64,000 nucleotides of DNA from Codonopsis lanceolata. Its lineage: Eukaryota; Streptophyta; Magnoliopsida; Asterales; Campanulaceae. Location: positions 64,935,124 to 64,999,123 of the forward strand of contig CM028377.1 of NCBI GenBank assembly GCA_013146195.2, written 5' to 3'. The notes under the pieces are model-generated. The model was not told where the DNA came from and ran no database searches. It was given only the letters and a program-made list of their open reading frames with translations. The position numbers were made by a program, and so were the translations under genes. Of the stretch, positions 1-13,064 are shown piece after piece; position 1 is the stretch's first letter, and each line of letters starts with the position of its first letter.

Positions 1-1579
1 TTATGACTCTTCAATTCTCATGGTAGAATTTTTTTTTAATTTTTATTATTTTACCAAAACTAGGTTATTTAAAATAAAATTTATCCAATTTGATTAAATG
101 TGTTCTACCAACATCACAAAAAACCACTACGAAATAACTTGCAAATTTTATCTAAAAAATTAAGTTTTAGAAATAACACTAAGTTAATCCATCGCACGGG
201 GAATAATATAGTTCATTAATAAAGCGACACTCATTCTGAACAATATTTTCTTAAAAAAGTAAAGAGAGGTGGATTTATGGCATCCATGGAGCCTACGCCC
301 CCCCCCCCACCCTAAGCTTTCTTAAATTTCATTATAACTCCTTTTAAACTAAAAATCTATATTATAAAAGAGCCTATGGTTTAATTGACGGCTTCGATCG
401 AATTGTGCTAAACATAACTAACGGTTCAGATTGATTCGTAAGTATATAAGTTATAAATGAACCTCTCAGTTATTAGTTATGTTTGAATTACTCCTCTACA
501 AGTACATATAAAACATTAAGTTGTAGGTTTTGTTTGAGTTACTCCATTAACTATAAGTCTTATTTATCCTGATTATTTATTAAACTAATGTTATAACTAT
601 GAGTATTATATTAAAAAAAAAGGAGTATATAGTTTTTGGGTCCCCATTCCCCAATAATGCTTTGGTATTGAAAAGCAGATGAGTCACGTCACTACTACAA
701 TTCACTTTGTTTCTTTCACTCCAGTTGATACTTTATCGGCTCCGATCCTTTTACTACGTGTAACTTTACCATCAAGTGTTAAAAAAAATGAATATAAAAA
801 CTTGTATGAATATAATACAGTATCTATATTTAGCTTGTGCAAATGTTAGCCTGAGTAGTGTGTAGTATAAAAATAATATTTTTGATAAATAGTCCATGTT
901 ATTTTACAGGTGCCAAATATATAAATCATGCGTCCGTCCTTACTCCTAAGTCCTAAGGATTAATTAAGGAGGATTGTATGGTGTATAAAGATTTTTCCCA
1001 CAATTATTATTATTATTATTATGATTACTGTTAATGTTATTTTGGGAATGTAATATGTGATAGGGAGAGGAAGATGGAGATGGTACATAATATTGAAGGT
1101 TTCCCAGTTTAAATTATAATTGGTGTGTTGTCACAAATTAGGAAAGCAATTCGACCAGTGAAAAGCTGATTAAAGCTTTGATAGGAACAAAACAAGTGGT
1201 TTGATTTAGAATATTGCATTTGCCATTAAGAAATGGTTGTCAAGTAACTAAATTGGAAATATGTTTGTTTGTTTTTTTATCAATGTAGTGGTCTTTGTCA
1301 TTCACCCACTCATCATGTCTATTCAAGCCTGAATTCGCTACAGCCTACATACATTAATCATAAATGAACATAGCTGACAATAAATTAATTAACTTTATAT
1401 CTTCAATACCTTCTCTCATTCACTCTCACTTTATCACTTATATATCTCGTTCAGTCGTTTGTTCATTTTATTATCAAATCCTGATTTTCTTTAATAAAAA
1501 GTTACTCAATCAGTCCATAATTGTGTGTTTAATTTTTAAAAGAGTAATGTTAGGGAGACTTTACACGTAAGCTAAGTCT
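1..1579. other. Gene-free AT-rich intergenic DNA
   Basis: No exon or known protein motif is visible on either strand. Present are an 11-base C run at 298-308, an ATT microsatellite at about 1003-1020, and scattered short open frames rich in F, I, K and N that have no coding character. A MITE-like end beginning 'agtaatgttaggg' lies near 1543, just before the duplicated block. It resembles the terminal repeat of the element at 5335-5527. Confidence 0.6.
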
Positions 1580-1919
1580 CTTGTAAAATCGTTTTACAGT
1601 TCGTAATATGAAGCTCTATTTTCTTACAGCATAACCCATCAACATACACTGTGTAGGATAAATATGATCCGTCATACAAAAAATATCCGTAAAACTATCT
1701 TACACAAGTTTTTGACTTATATGTACTCAAAGTTAGATACCAAATGATACGACGATTGACGTGACTTTAGTGGTTCTCTAACTTTTACTTGTTTACTAAC
1801 ATAACATTAGTTAAAGTTAATTACCTCAAATGAAAAAATTAAAAAGAGTAATTAAATTAAGGAATTAAAAATTAAAATCAAAAACCTAAATTTCCCCCAA
1901 TATCACCTATCACCTAGTA

Positions 1920-2450
1920 CGTCCAACATATGCCGTGATGAGTTCGTCCTCTTCTCTGGTGCCGGCAAATCCCAACATAAGCTTAGATAGACTGACGTGC
2001 GCATTCAAGTGCTGCAAGGCCAAGGGCGGTCAGACCTTTGAGAACAAGGCCCCGACTCTATCTATATGATCAGACAACTACTTGGATATGTTGTCACCCA
2101 GTAACTGAAAGGAGCCAGATATATACCTTGGTCTCTCCACCACCCCACCCCCACCCCTAAGGGATTACGTGAGGCCTTGAAAGTTGAGTTTTATTTTATT
2201 TTTTATATAAAACTTGTGGCATTCATATTGTTCAAGTCCATCTTTTTCTCTCTTTGGAAAATGGATGATTTTTCATGGTTTGCTCAATTTGCATGAAATC
2301 ACTAGCTACCATCAAGAAAGAGAACGGAAGATTCGCTGAAAAAGGATGTCGTCAGGCGCTGGCGGTGGGATCGGCAACGCCGGAGAAGAGAATTCCTCAT
2401 TGCGGCGTATGTTTTGTCGATGATGGCATTTTGGGGGAAAATTTACGTTT
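1920..2450 (+). other. GC-rich, gene-like island in copy A
   Basis: This stretch is clearly more GC-rich than its surroundings. A 43-codon frame at 1938-2069 begins MSSSSSLVPANPN and includes the segment CAFKCCKAKGGQ. A second short frame at 2346-2423 begins MSSGAGGGIGNAG. Both recur at the same length in copy B at 8250-8381, with two amino-acid changes and no silent change, and at 8627-8704. It could be a captured exon, a promoter-proximal CpG-like island, or chance. No family is recognised. Confidence 0.25.
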
Positions 2451-4185
2451 TTTTTAATTATTTAATTATTTAATTTAATTAATCTTTTTTATATGGGTTA
2501 AAATTAATTAATGTTTGGTTAGTACATAAAAGTTAGGGACCCACTAATGTCACATCAGCCGCTATGTCATTTAGTACTCAAAAATCTTATTGAGAATAGG
2601 ATAGCTCAATTACTTAGGCAATAGGTCAGTTCCCTCCGAGGGACAAGTGCATCGCAACTTTTAGGCTTAGGCGATCGCTCAGTAAAGAATCCTTCGAGTC
2701 ATGCTATCAGATTTTGCGCTGTCGTCAGTTTTTAATGACGACCGCGTTTTTAGGTTTTTATTTTTTGTCTGTTTTTTGTACTTTTAAGGGTTTTATGATT
2801 TCTATTGTATCCATATAAATAGTTGTATAGCTAGAACGTTTGAATGGTGAATTCTAATAAAATTTCGACAGTCCGTTGGCCCCAATCTCTCTCTCTTCTT
2901 TCTGATTGATCCTATTATACTCTGTTAATTTGTTTGTTAGTCTTCCACAATACATAACAAATCTCCTTAACATTACTCGGTTTAAAAAATACAGTATGTC
3001 TTAAAATAGTGTCCATTTGATGATGAAGCCAACTACAGTGTCTGAAAAACCATTTGTAATGCTAGAAAGTGGAAAACATGAATATTTGTGTATATGGGAT
3101 GCTAAAATTCAACTTGTGTAATTACGGTAATTAAAAAAAAACACACACACTCATTTTGAATTGAAAAATTACCTAGCAGTAGTTTAACCTAAAATGACTA
3201 CGTACACACCTCTATTTTCAATTTATTTATAATGATTAATGGGTAAGGAAGATGTGACGCAGGCACATGGTGATGGTGGTGGCGTGCCCGTGCCCGTGCG
3301 CATAACATTAACATTGCTATCAGAATTCAGAAACTTGGTCAAGTGAGTGTGCTTTTTCCTGTGTTTGTATTTTGCCATAAAAATATGTTAGGAGCAAACT
3401 AAGTAAATCAATTCAATTTGACATATTAACGAAAGTGAGTAAATGATTTGGAATATTGCATGGAATCCTAGTTTGGTGGAGTATATATTTGAAGAAATGG
3501 TTGTAAATTGCACATGGTCCAATTGGACTTCAACACAAATAATGCTTACTTTTTTTGAGTTTTGAAAGCTACCTACTAATTACTCCATTTCAAGCAAAGT
3601 ATGATTACGTAATACTAAAGATAAAAACCTGCGTAAAACGGTCTTACATATAATTTTTATAAGATGAATCTTCTTTATTTGATCCATCGTGTGTTGGTTG
3701 AGTTGTGACTTATAAGAGAGTTGAGTTTCATCTTACATATTTAGATCCATAAGACGATTTTATAAAAGATCTACTCAAAACTAAAACCCTACTAAGTGTA
3801 CCACCCCAAGCTTGATCACGTTGTTCATATTTTTCTTATTGAGAAAATGAGACTAGTTTTAGGTTCAAATTTCACTTACATTTTGAACCAACTCAAGTTG
3901 AGTCCACCTTTTTTTTTACCTAGCTCATCTTTGGAGTACCACAATGATATTACAAAATATAAAATTGAAAGGAATGATATACATTTTCTCAAACCACGTT
4001 ATAACACAAATGGTTTGTAATTTATATATTAGAGATGGTGAGCTCACTCAAAACCCAATGATAATAATTAATAAAACTATTACCATAATCGATCTACTAT
4101 TCTATTTTCCGTGACTAACTAGGTTACGTTGATAACTTGATATTCTGAAGATGAGACAAGGATAATCTCAAAGATTAGATTAGTA

Positions 4186-4352
4186 TTCTTTTCGTTTCGG
4201 ATAAATAATATATTATTTTATTTTAAAATATTTTATTTAAAAAACTCACTTTTAAAATTAAGATTTAAAAATATTATTTTATTATTAATAAATTACTAAA
4301 AAATTATTTAAAAAAATATTTAAACAAGAACTATTTATCCGGAAAAAAAAAG
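4186..4352. mobile_element. Stowaway-like MITE, copy A
   Basis: The ends are inverted copies: 'ttcttttcgtttcggataaa' on the left and the complement of 'tttatccggaaaaaaaaag' on the right. TA lies at both borders and the interior is AT-rich. It is shared with copy B at 10531-10696, so it predates the duplication or the allele split. Confidence 0.5.
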
Positions 4353-4752
4353 TATTAATTTACGTGCTTCACAGGTAACATAATTGGTTATATTTCAAAA
4401 TCATTAAGATTCGGGAAAAGGACCTTCAATAGTGTTGCCATTAATAGTTGTAGGGGATGACGTGTCAGGGAATTGAAGATGATATATAAAGTGGTTCGTT
4501 ATACCCTTAATGACAAATGATCACTGATTTCCTCACATGCGTCTGCTTTTATTTTTCACCAAACCCAAACCCTTCTATTTTGAGCATCACCGATGCAATC
4601 AATGGTTGGTTTAATCACATGTGATCGTGGATAATGTATATTTTTAATTATATAAGTTATTTTTTCTTTTTATATTTAAATTCAATTAAAATAGATCTTT
4701 GTAATGTAAATATGGATTTAATCTTATGTGTCATACATCCACTACTAAAATA

Positions 4753-4931
4753 ATATTTTATTTGTTTCAGATAAAGAGTTTATTATTTTATTATAAGATG
4801 TTTAACTTAAAGAGTCCACCTTAAAAAATTAAGTCATAAAAGTGTCATTTTCTTACTAATAAACTATTAAAATATCAATTTCTTAAAAATTCAACTTTCA
4901 AACGGGAACTCTTTACCCTGAACTGAGGAAG
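4753..4931. mobile_element. Stowaway-like MITE remnant, copy A
   Basis: The left end reads 'tttgtttcagataaagag' and the right end 'aactctttaccctgaactga'. These pair imperfectly as terminal inverted repeats around an AT-rich core, with TA next to the right border. The counterpart in copy B lies at about 11095-11276. Confidence 0.4.
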
Positions 4932-5273
4932 TATTTGACAAAAAAAATAAAAAGGAAAAGAAAATAAAACAACCAATAGAAAGAGCTTTAAAAAGAATAA
5001 TAATGATTAGGATGTATCAACATCCTCAAATAGAATGTGAAAGATTGATATTGTTATCCACAATATGAACAAATTTGATTGTCATATCATATATATCTGC
5101 ACCATCATCCATATTTGTATTAAAGAAGTTTTTCCTTTCAAAAATAATATAAATCTAAGGCAACATAATTCTTTCACATCCTTGATAGTATTGAAGATGG
5201 ATCTTATGGTCCTTGACTCATCTGCTCCTACCAATTATGGTCTCTATGCTACTTTTCTTCACATTTTCCCCCG

Positions 5274-5275
<2 letters not shown>

Positions 5276-5334
<59 letters not shown>
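5276..5334. repeat. (AT)n microsatellite
   Basis: This is an essentially pure AT dinucleotide run of about 58 bases that abuts the inverted-repeat element at 5335. In copy B the same site is only a short 'atatatagatatatat'. Confidence 0.95.
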
Positions 5335-5339
<5 letters not shown>

Positions 5340-5527
5340 ATGTTAGGGTCACTCTAATAACACTTAATTTTGGGTACCAAATGATGTGACATTTTATGTG
5401 TCATATTGTTAACATAACTTTTTAACTTATAGTGGAACCCATAAAATGCTAAATAAGATGACACATTGGAAACCACATCATTTGGTGCACAAATTTGAGT
5501 GCTCATTGAGTGGCTCTAGCATTACTC
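5335..5527. mobile_element. Short TIR element (MITE) present only in copy A
   Basis: The left end 'gggtaatgttagggtcactc' is inverted as 'gagtggctctagcattactc' on the right, giving 20-bp terminal inverted repeats with about 4 mismatches. The element sits in a TA-rich target. Copy B runs straight from 'cccccgcaatatatag' to 'atatatcctatttgg', which acts as an empty site. The size and TA target fit a Stowaway/Mariner-type MITE, but the ends are not the classic CTCCCTCCGT, so the superfamily is uncertain. Confidence 0.7.
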
Positions 5528-6200
5528 ATATATATATCCTATTTGGTTTCTCTTTTGATATATTTGACTTTTGAAATATTTGATTGGTTGATTACTAAAT
5601 AATATTTGTGAAATGTATAGATAATGAAAGAAGTATTGATTTAGAAAGAGAGATATATTATAGGTTGGAATTTTTACTATTTTTGCTAGCCAACTGAATT
5701 TTGAAACTCAACTATCATATGTTCCATGGCATGGCAATAATAATGAGGTGCTGGTGCATCATGAAAAGAGAGACGCTAACATGACGTAAACTGGTCGTCA
5801 TATCACCATATTTTTTAATAAAAAACTTCAATTATTTATTCCACTTTTTTTGCTTTTTGCTACAATTATTTATGACTATATATATAGCAAGTGAGCAGGT
5901 TTTGCATTAATCATTATGAACAACATAAACAACAGGGTGGAGCCGTCGCAGCTTCACTCAGATCATCCACCAAACTATACACTATATAGGAGTATTATAT
6001 TAATATATAGACTGCTGACGGGGACGTCCCATATAATTTCATTTTCCTTTCTCTATTATTGTCGTTGCTTTGTTATTGGAAGGGGAATTTCAAAAAAACA
6101 AAACAAAAAAACAAGAACAAGGTTCAAGTAGCACCTTAAATGACTGCCAAATTAATATTTTGTCAACTTATGATATATTCTAGTTTTATATTGTACTATA

Positions 6201-6231
6201 CTAGATCTTTATGTCCGTGTCTATGACACGG
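6201..6231 (-). other. Helitron-like 3' terminus, copy A
   Basis: Read on the minus strand, a hairpin (CCGTGTC, loop ATA, GACACGG) is followed by about 10 bases and then CTAG, with T as the next base. This matches the Helitron 3' end architecture of a hairpin upstream of CTRR with insertion before T. The same end occurs in copy B (CTAG at 12356-12359) with one stem base changed. The 5' end was not located. Confidence 0.45.
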
Positions 6232-6861
6232 TGTCAGTATATCTGATTTCGTCAATTGAAACGGCAACGTCTAAATAGAAAGTGCGATTCAAAAAAAAAA
6301 ATTACAGTTGAAGGGTACATTACTTCAAGTGGTAGTTGAAGGGCGCTATTCGAACTCTACACATAGTTGAGGGGTTATTTTGCGAGTTATATGAATCGAC
6401 TTATGAACGTTTGATTTTGATTAATCAACCCCCATGGCCAGATAGTCTCAGTCAATCAATTGAGCTCTATTGTGAGATTATATTAATGTAAGGTTGATGT
6501 TTTGTAAGGGGTAGTGGTTTAGAAGATTAATCTCATGGTGTGACTACTCATAATATTAATTGTAGGGGGTGATTTTGTAATAGAGCGAGAGAAAATAGAG
6601 AGTCAAAAGTGGATAACTACTCTCACACTTGTGAATGTGAGAGTGAATCCTAACCATTAAAATTTTTAAAATAATTTAATCTCAACCTCTAAATAGATTT
6701 AGTCAATTGCACATGTGTGAGAATGAGCTCTATTGTAATATAGATTTTTAGGGCGGTGTTAAGATTATAAGGGTGTTATGTGTCGATCCTATATAGTTGA
6801 TACTTTAGGGGTGTCGGGAGTCACATTATGATGAGGGTTTGTGGTTGTTATAGAAGATATT

Positions 6862-6892
6862 CTCTCATTCTCTCTCTCTCTCTCTCTCTCTC
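6862..6892. repeat. (CT)n microsatellite
   Basis: CT dinucleotide tract. The copy B counterpart at about 13026-13061 is longer, so tract length is polymorphic between the copies. Confidence 0.9.
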
Positions 6893-7329
6893 TATAATAG
6901 TATATATATCCTCTTTGTAAAGGTTGTGGGCATTACCTAGTGAACACGAGGATGCAAACATGGGGACATGCGAATATTTTGGCATGGGAGGCATGTAGGC
7001 ATTTGATATGGAAACATGTAAACATATTGTAATGTAAATAATTATGTTGTGATGGTCATACCTACCGTAATAGGTTGGCTGCCTACGTATCTTCTTTAGG
7101 AATCAGACCAAACGTAGTTCGGATTTTACCGAAACATGTTGCGATGTGGATAGATAGTCGCGATATTCATTTTAGTGAAAACGATGAAAAAAGATGCAAT
7201 ATTCATTGCATCGCTAGAAGAAACTTAACGCAGATCCGATATAATATTCATTACCAATTTAAACGAAAACCAAATACAAACTTACCATGCAATATTCATT
7301 GCAAAATAAATTAAAACCATGCAATTTTA

Positions 7330-7555
7330 AACGATGATGCAATTTTTTCTGATGAGCTTAACTTAGTATGGGAAAAGCAATACATTTTTTTGTGTTTTGA
7401 TGATGAGCTTAACCTAGAATGGGAAAGCAATACATTTTTTTTATTTTTGTTTTGATGATGAGCTTAACCTAGAATGGGAAAAGCAATGCATTTTTTTGTT
7501 TGATGATAAGTTTAACCTAGAATGAGAAAGTAATGCATTTTTTTTTTGTGATGAT
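7330..7555. repeat. Minisatellite, copy A
   Basis: About four tandem units of roughly 55 bp each contain 'gatgagcttaacctagaatg' followed by 'ggaaaagcaatgcat' and a T-run. Copy B has the same array at about 13515-13735 with T-run length differences. It shows no coding potential. Confidence 0.8.
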
Positions 7556-7786
7556 CAGAAACTAAAGCAAAGAAAGACATAAATTTTAAAACAGAAAGCA
7601 AATGTGGAAAGTAAAATCATGTGAATGTATGTATATAAAGAAAGTCATGTAATATGCACGATAATTCCTGAAACCGAGCAGGATAGGTTTTATTGCGGGA
7701 TGACCAGGGCATGCATGAACACCACATTGGATTCATGGCCAGTTGAATCCTATTGTTGATTCCTATGCTTAGATTTGGTTGAGTCA

Positions 7787-7886
7787 NNNNNNNNNNNNNN
7801 NNNNNNNNNNNNNNNNNNNNNNNNNNNNNNNNNNNNNNNNNNNNNNNNNNNNNNNNNNNNNNNNNNNNNNNNNNNNNNNNNNNNNN
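7787..7886. other. Assembly gap of exactly 100 N
   Basis: One hundred consecutive N, a common fixed placeholder for a gap of unknown size. Sequence homologous to position 1580 starts at the first base after the gap, so the gap joins two contigs whose ends overlap by about 6 kb of near-identical sequence. Confidence 0.98.
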
Positions 7887-8950
7887 CTTGTAAAATTGTT
7901 TGTTTTACGGTTCGTAATATGAAGTTTTATTTTCTTACATCACAACCCATCAACACACAATGTATAGAATAAATATGATTCGTTATACAAAAAATATCCA
8001 TAAAACTATCTTACACAAATTTTTGACTTATATGTACTCAAAGTTGGATACCAAATGATATAACGATTGACGTGACTTTAGTGGTTCTCTAACTTTTACT
8101 TGTTTACTAACATAACATTAGTTAAAGTTAATTAACTGAAATGAAAAAAATTAAAAAGAGTAATTAAATTAAGGAATTAAAAATTAAAATCAAAAACCTA
8201 AATTTCCCCCAAAATCACCTCTCACCTAGTACGTCCAACATATGCCGTGATGAGTTCGTCCTCTTCTCTGGTGCCGGCAAATCCCAACATAAGCTTAGAT
8301 AGACTGACGTGCGCATTCAAGTTCTGCAAGGCCAAGGGCGGTCAGACCTTTGAGAACAAGGCCCCGATTCTATCTATATGATCAGACAACTACTTAGATA
8401 TGTTGTCACCCAGTAATTGAAAGGAGCCAGATATATACCTTGGTCTCTCCACCACCTCTAAGGGATTACGTTATAAAACTTGTGGCATTCATATTGTTCA
8501 AGTCCATCTTTTTCTCTCTTTGGAAAATGGGTGATTTTTCATGGTTTGCTCAATTTGCATGAAATCACTAGCTACCATCGAGAAAGAGAACGGAAGATTC
8601 GCTGAAAAAGGATGTCGTCAGGCGCTGGCGGTGGGATCGGCAACGCCGGAGAAGAGAATTCCTCATTACGGCGTATGTCTTGTCGATGATGGCATTTTGG
8701 GGGAAAATTTAGGTTTTTGTTTTTATTTTTTTATTTTTTAATTTAATTAATCTTTTTATATGGGTTAAAATTAATTAATGTTAGGTTAGTATGTAAAAGT
8801 TAGGGACCCACTAATGTCACATCAGCTATGTCATTTAGTACTCAACTTTGAGTACATATAAAATCTTATTGAGAATCGGATAGCTCAATTACTTAGGCAA
8901 TAGAGCAGTTCTCTCCAAGGGACAAGTGCATCGCAACTTCTAGGCTTAGG

Positions 8951-9013
8951 TGATCGCTCAGTGTTTTCAAAACACTGAGACTGTTTTGGCTAAAACACTG
9001 AGCGATCGCTCAG
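8951..9013. repeat. Hairpin-forming insertion flanked by direct repeats, copy B
   Basis: The perfect palindrome CTGAGCGATCGCTCAG lies at 8998-9013, and an odd palindrome 'cagtgttttcaaaacactg' at 8959-8977. The direct repeat 'gatcgctcag' borders the segment. In copy A the same place has a single 'gcgatcgctcag', as expected if hairpin-assisted slippage removed or added the intervening ~50 bases. Confidence 0.75.
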
Positions 9014-10530
9014 AAAAGAATCCTTCGAGGCATGCTATTGGATTTTGCGCGGTCGCCCAATGCTTTGGGCTGACGACCACTCGACCCCGTTTTTTAGGTT
9101 TTTGTTTTTTGTCCCTATTTTGTACTTTTAAGGGTTTTATGATTTTTATTGTATCCATATAAATACTTGTAGACCTAGAACGTTTGAAGGGTGAACTCTA
9201 ATAAAATTTCAATAGTCCGTTGGCCCCAATCTCTCTCTCTTTTCTTTCTGATTGATCCTATTATACTCTGTTAATTTGTTTGTTAGTCTTCCACTGTGCA
9301 CAACAAATCTCCTTAACATTACCCGGTTTAAAAAATACAGTATGCCTTAAAATAGTGTCCATTTGATGATGAAGCCAACTACAATGTCTGAAAAACCATT
9401 TGTAATGCTAGAAGGTGGAAAACATGAATATTTGTGTATATGCTATGCTAAAATTCAACTTGTGTAATTACGGTAATTAAAAAAAAAACACACTCATTTT
9501 GAATTGAAAAATTACCTAGCAGTAGTTTAACCTAAAATGACTACGTACACACCTCTATTTTCAATTTATTTATAATGATTAATGGGTAAGGAAGATGTGA
9601 CGCAGGCACATGGTGATGGTGGTGGCGTGCCCGTGCCCGTGCGCATAACATTAACATTGCTATCAGAATTCAGAAACTTGCTCAAGTGAGTGTGCTTTTT
9701 CCTGTGTTTGTATTTTGCCATAAAAATATGTTAGAAGCAAACTAAGTAAATCAATTCAATTTGACATATTAACGAAAGTGAGTAAATGATTTGGAATATT
9801 GCATGGAATCCTAGTTTGGTGGAGTATATATTTGAAGAAATGGTTGTAAATTGCACATGGTCCAATTGGACTTCAACACAAATAATGCTTACTTTTTTTG
9901 AGTTTTGAAAGCTACCTACTAATTACTCCATTTCAAGCAAAGTATGATTACGTAATACTAAAGATAAAAACTTACGTAAAACGGTCTTACGTATAATTGT
10001 TATAAGACGAATCTTCTTTATTTGATCCATTGTGTGTTGATTGAGTTGTGACTTGTGAGAGAGTTGAGTTTCATCTTACGTATTTAGATCCATAAAACGA
10101 TTCTATAAAAGATCTACTCAAAACTAAAACCCTACTAAGTGTACCACCCCAAGCTTGATCACGTTGTTCGGATTTTTCTTATTTGAGAAAATGAGACTAG
10201 TTTTAGGTTCAAATTTCACTTACATTTTGAACCAACTCAAGTTGAGTCCACCTTTTTTTTTTACCTAGCTCATCTTTGGAGTACCACAATGATATTACAA
10301 AATATAAAATTGAAAGGAATGATATACATTTTCTCAAACCACGTTATAACACAAATGGTTTGTAATTTATATATTAGAGATGGTGAGCTCACTCAAAACC
10401 CAATGATAATAATTAATAAAACTATTACCATAATCGATCTACTATTCTATTTTCCGTGACTAACTAGGTTACGTTGATAACTTGATATTATGAAGATGAG
10501 ACAAGGATAATCTCAAAGATTAGATTAGTA

Positions 10531-10696
10531 TTCTCTTCGTTTCGGATAAATAATCTATTATTTTATTTTAAAATATTTTATTTAAAAAATTCACTTTTAA
10601 AATTAAGATATAAAAATATTATTTTATTATTAATAAATTACTAAAAAATCATTTAAAAAAATATTTAAACAAGAACTATTTATCCGGAAAAAAAAG
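10531..10696. mobile_element. Stowaway-like MITE, copy B
   Basis: Counterpart of the element at 4186-4352, with the same inverted ends and TA borders and a few substitutions. Confidence 0.5.
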
Positions 10697-12355
10697 TATT
10701 AATTTACGTGCTTCACAGGTAACATAATTGGTTATATTTCAAAATCATTAAGATTCGGGAAAAGGACCTTCAATAGTGCTGCCATTAATAGTTGTAGGGG
10801 ATGACGTGTCAGGGAATTGAAGATGATATATAAAGTGGTTCGTTATACCCTTAATGACAAATGATCACTGATTTCCTCACATGCGCCTGCTTTTATTTTT
10901 GACCAAACCCAAACCCTTCTATTTTGAGCATCACCGATGCAATCAATGGTTGGTTTAATCACATGTGATCGTGGATAATGTATATTTTTAATTATATGTG
11001 TTATTTTTTTCTTTTTATATTTAAATTTAATTAAAATAGATCTCTGTAATGTAAATATGGATTTAATCTTATGTGTTATGTATCCACCACTAAAATAATA
11101 TTTTATTTGTTTCAGACATAGAGTTCACTATTTTATTATAAGATGTTTAACTTAAAGAGTCCACCTTAAAAAATTAAGTCATAAAAGTGTCATTTTCTTA
11201 CTAATAAACTACTAAAATATCAATTTCTTAAAAGTTCAACTTTCAAACAGAAACTCTTTATCCTGAACTGAGGAAGTATTTGACAAAAAAAAAAAAGGAA
11301 AAGAAAAGAAAAGAGAACAACCAATAAAAAGAGCTTTAAAAAGAATAATAATGACTAGGATGTATCTACACCCTCAAATATAATGTGAAAGATTGATATT
11401 GTTATCTGAAAGATATAAACAAATTTGGTTTCATCCACAATATATATCAACGCATTTGGTTGTCTATATTTGTATTAAAGAAGTTTTTTCTTTCAAATAT
11501 ATACGCATCATCTATATTTGTATTAAAGAAGTTTTTTCTTTCAAAAATAATATAAATCTAAGGCAACATCTAAATTCTTTCACATCCTTGATAGTATTGA
11601 AGATGGATCTTATGGTCCCTGACTCATCTGCTCCTACCAATTATGATCTCTATGCTACTTTTCTTCACATTTTCCCCCGCAATATATAGATATATATCCT
11701 ATTTGGTTTCTCTTTTGATATATTTAACTTTTGTAATATTTGATTGGTTGATAACTGAATAATATGTGTGAAATGTATAGATAATGAAAGAAGTATTGGT
11801 TTTGAAAGATTATAGGCTAATTGGAATTTTTACTTTTTTTGCTAGCCAACTGAATTTTGAAACTCAACTATCATATGTTCCATGGCATGGCAATAATAAT
11901 GAGGTGCTGGTGCATCATGAAAAGAGAGACGCTAACATGACGTAAACTGGTCGTCATATCACCATTTTTTTTAATAAAAAACTTCAATTATTTATTCCAC
12001 TTTTTTGCTTTTTGCTACAATTATTTATGACTATGTATATAGCAAGTGAGCAGGTTTTGCATTAATCATTATGAACAACATAAACAACAGGGTGGAGCCG
12101 TCGCAGCTTCACTCAGATCATCCACCAAACTATACACTATATAGGAGTATTATATTAATATATAGACTGCTGACGGGGACGTCCCATATAATTTCATTTT
12201 CCTTTCTCTATTATTGTCTTTGCTTTGTTATTGGAAGGGGAATTTCAAAAAAACAAAACAAAAAAACAAGAACAAGGTTCAAGTAGCACCTTAAATGACT
12301 GCCAAATTAATATTTTGTCAACTTATGATATATTCTAGTTTTATATTGTATTATA

Positions 12356-12386
12356 CTAGATCTTTATGTCTGTGCCTATGACACGG
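12356..12386 (-). other. Helitron-like 3' terminus, copy B
   Basis: Minus-strand hairpin, short spacer and CTAG followed by T, homologous to 6201-6231. One stem base differs ('gtctgtgcctatgacac'). Confidence 0.4.
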
Positions 12387-13020
12387 TGTCAGTATATCTG
12401 ATTTCGTCAATTGAAACGACAACGTCTAAATAGAAAGTGCGATTTAAAAAAAATTACAGTTGAAGGGTACATTACTTCAAGTGGTAGTTGAAGGGCGCTA
12501 TTCGAACTCTACACATAGTTGAGGGGGGTTATTTGCAAGGAGTTATATGTAACTGACTTATGAACGTTTGATTTTGCGACGGAATCAACCCTCATGGCCA
12601 GATAGTCTCAGTCAATCAATTGAGCTCTATTGTGAGAATATATTAATGTAAGGTTGATGTTTTGTAAGGGGTAGTGGTTTAGAAGATTAATCTCATGGTG
12701 TGACTACTCATAATATTAATTGTAGGGGGTGATTTTGTAATAGAGCGAGAGAAAATAGAGAGTCAAAAGTGGATAACTACTCTCACACTTGTGAATGTGA
12801 GAGTGAATCCTAACCATTAAAAATTTTAAAATAATTTAATCTCAACCTCTAAATAGCTTTAGTCAATTGCACATGTGTGAGAATGAGCTCTATTGTAATA
12901 TAGATTTTTAGGGCGGTGTTAAGATTATAAGGGTGTTATGTGTCGATCCTATATAGTTGATACTTTAGGGGTGTCGGGTGTCACATTATGATAGAGGGTC
13001 GGTTGTGGTTGTTATAGAAG

Positions 13021-13064
<44 letters not shown>

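Larger units (their letters stand above)
1580..7786. repeat. Duplicated ~6.2 kb block, copy A (ends at assembly gap)
   Basis: The block aligns in the same order and orientation with 7887-13965. It has only scattered substitutions plus a few discrete indels. Landmarks shared with copy B include the 'caagcttgatcacgttgttc' stretch, a (CT)n tract at about 6862-6892, the motif 'gcctacgtatcttctttagg' near 7081, and a minisatellite at 7330-7555. Copy A alone carries a long (AT)n tract and a 193-bp terminal-inverted-repeat element at 5335-5527. No gene is recognised in it. The block runs directly into a 100-N gap. Confidence 0.9.

Noticed and set aside
2275..2457. 60-codon frame (MVCSICMKSLATI...) repeated at 8541-8741
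   Set aside because: The two copies differ only by amino-acid-changing substitutions and have different C-termini. No domain, and the start lies in ordinary AT-rich DNA.
5065..5340. 91-codon frame ending in an alternating Ile-Tyr tail
   Set aside because: The tail is the (AT)n microsatellite translated, and the copy B equivalent lacks it. Not a gene.
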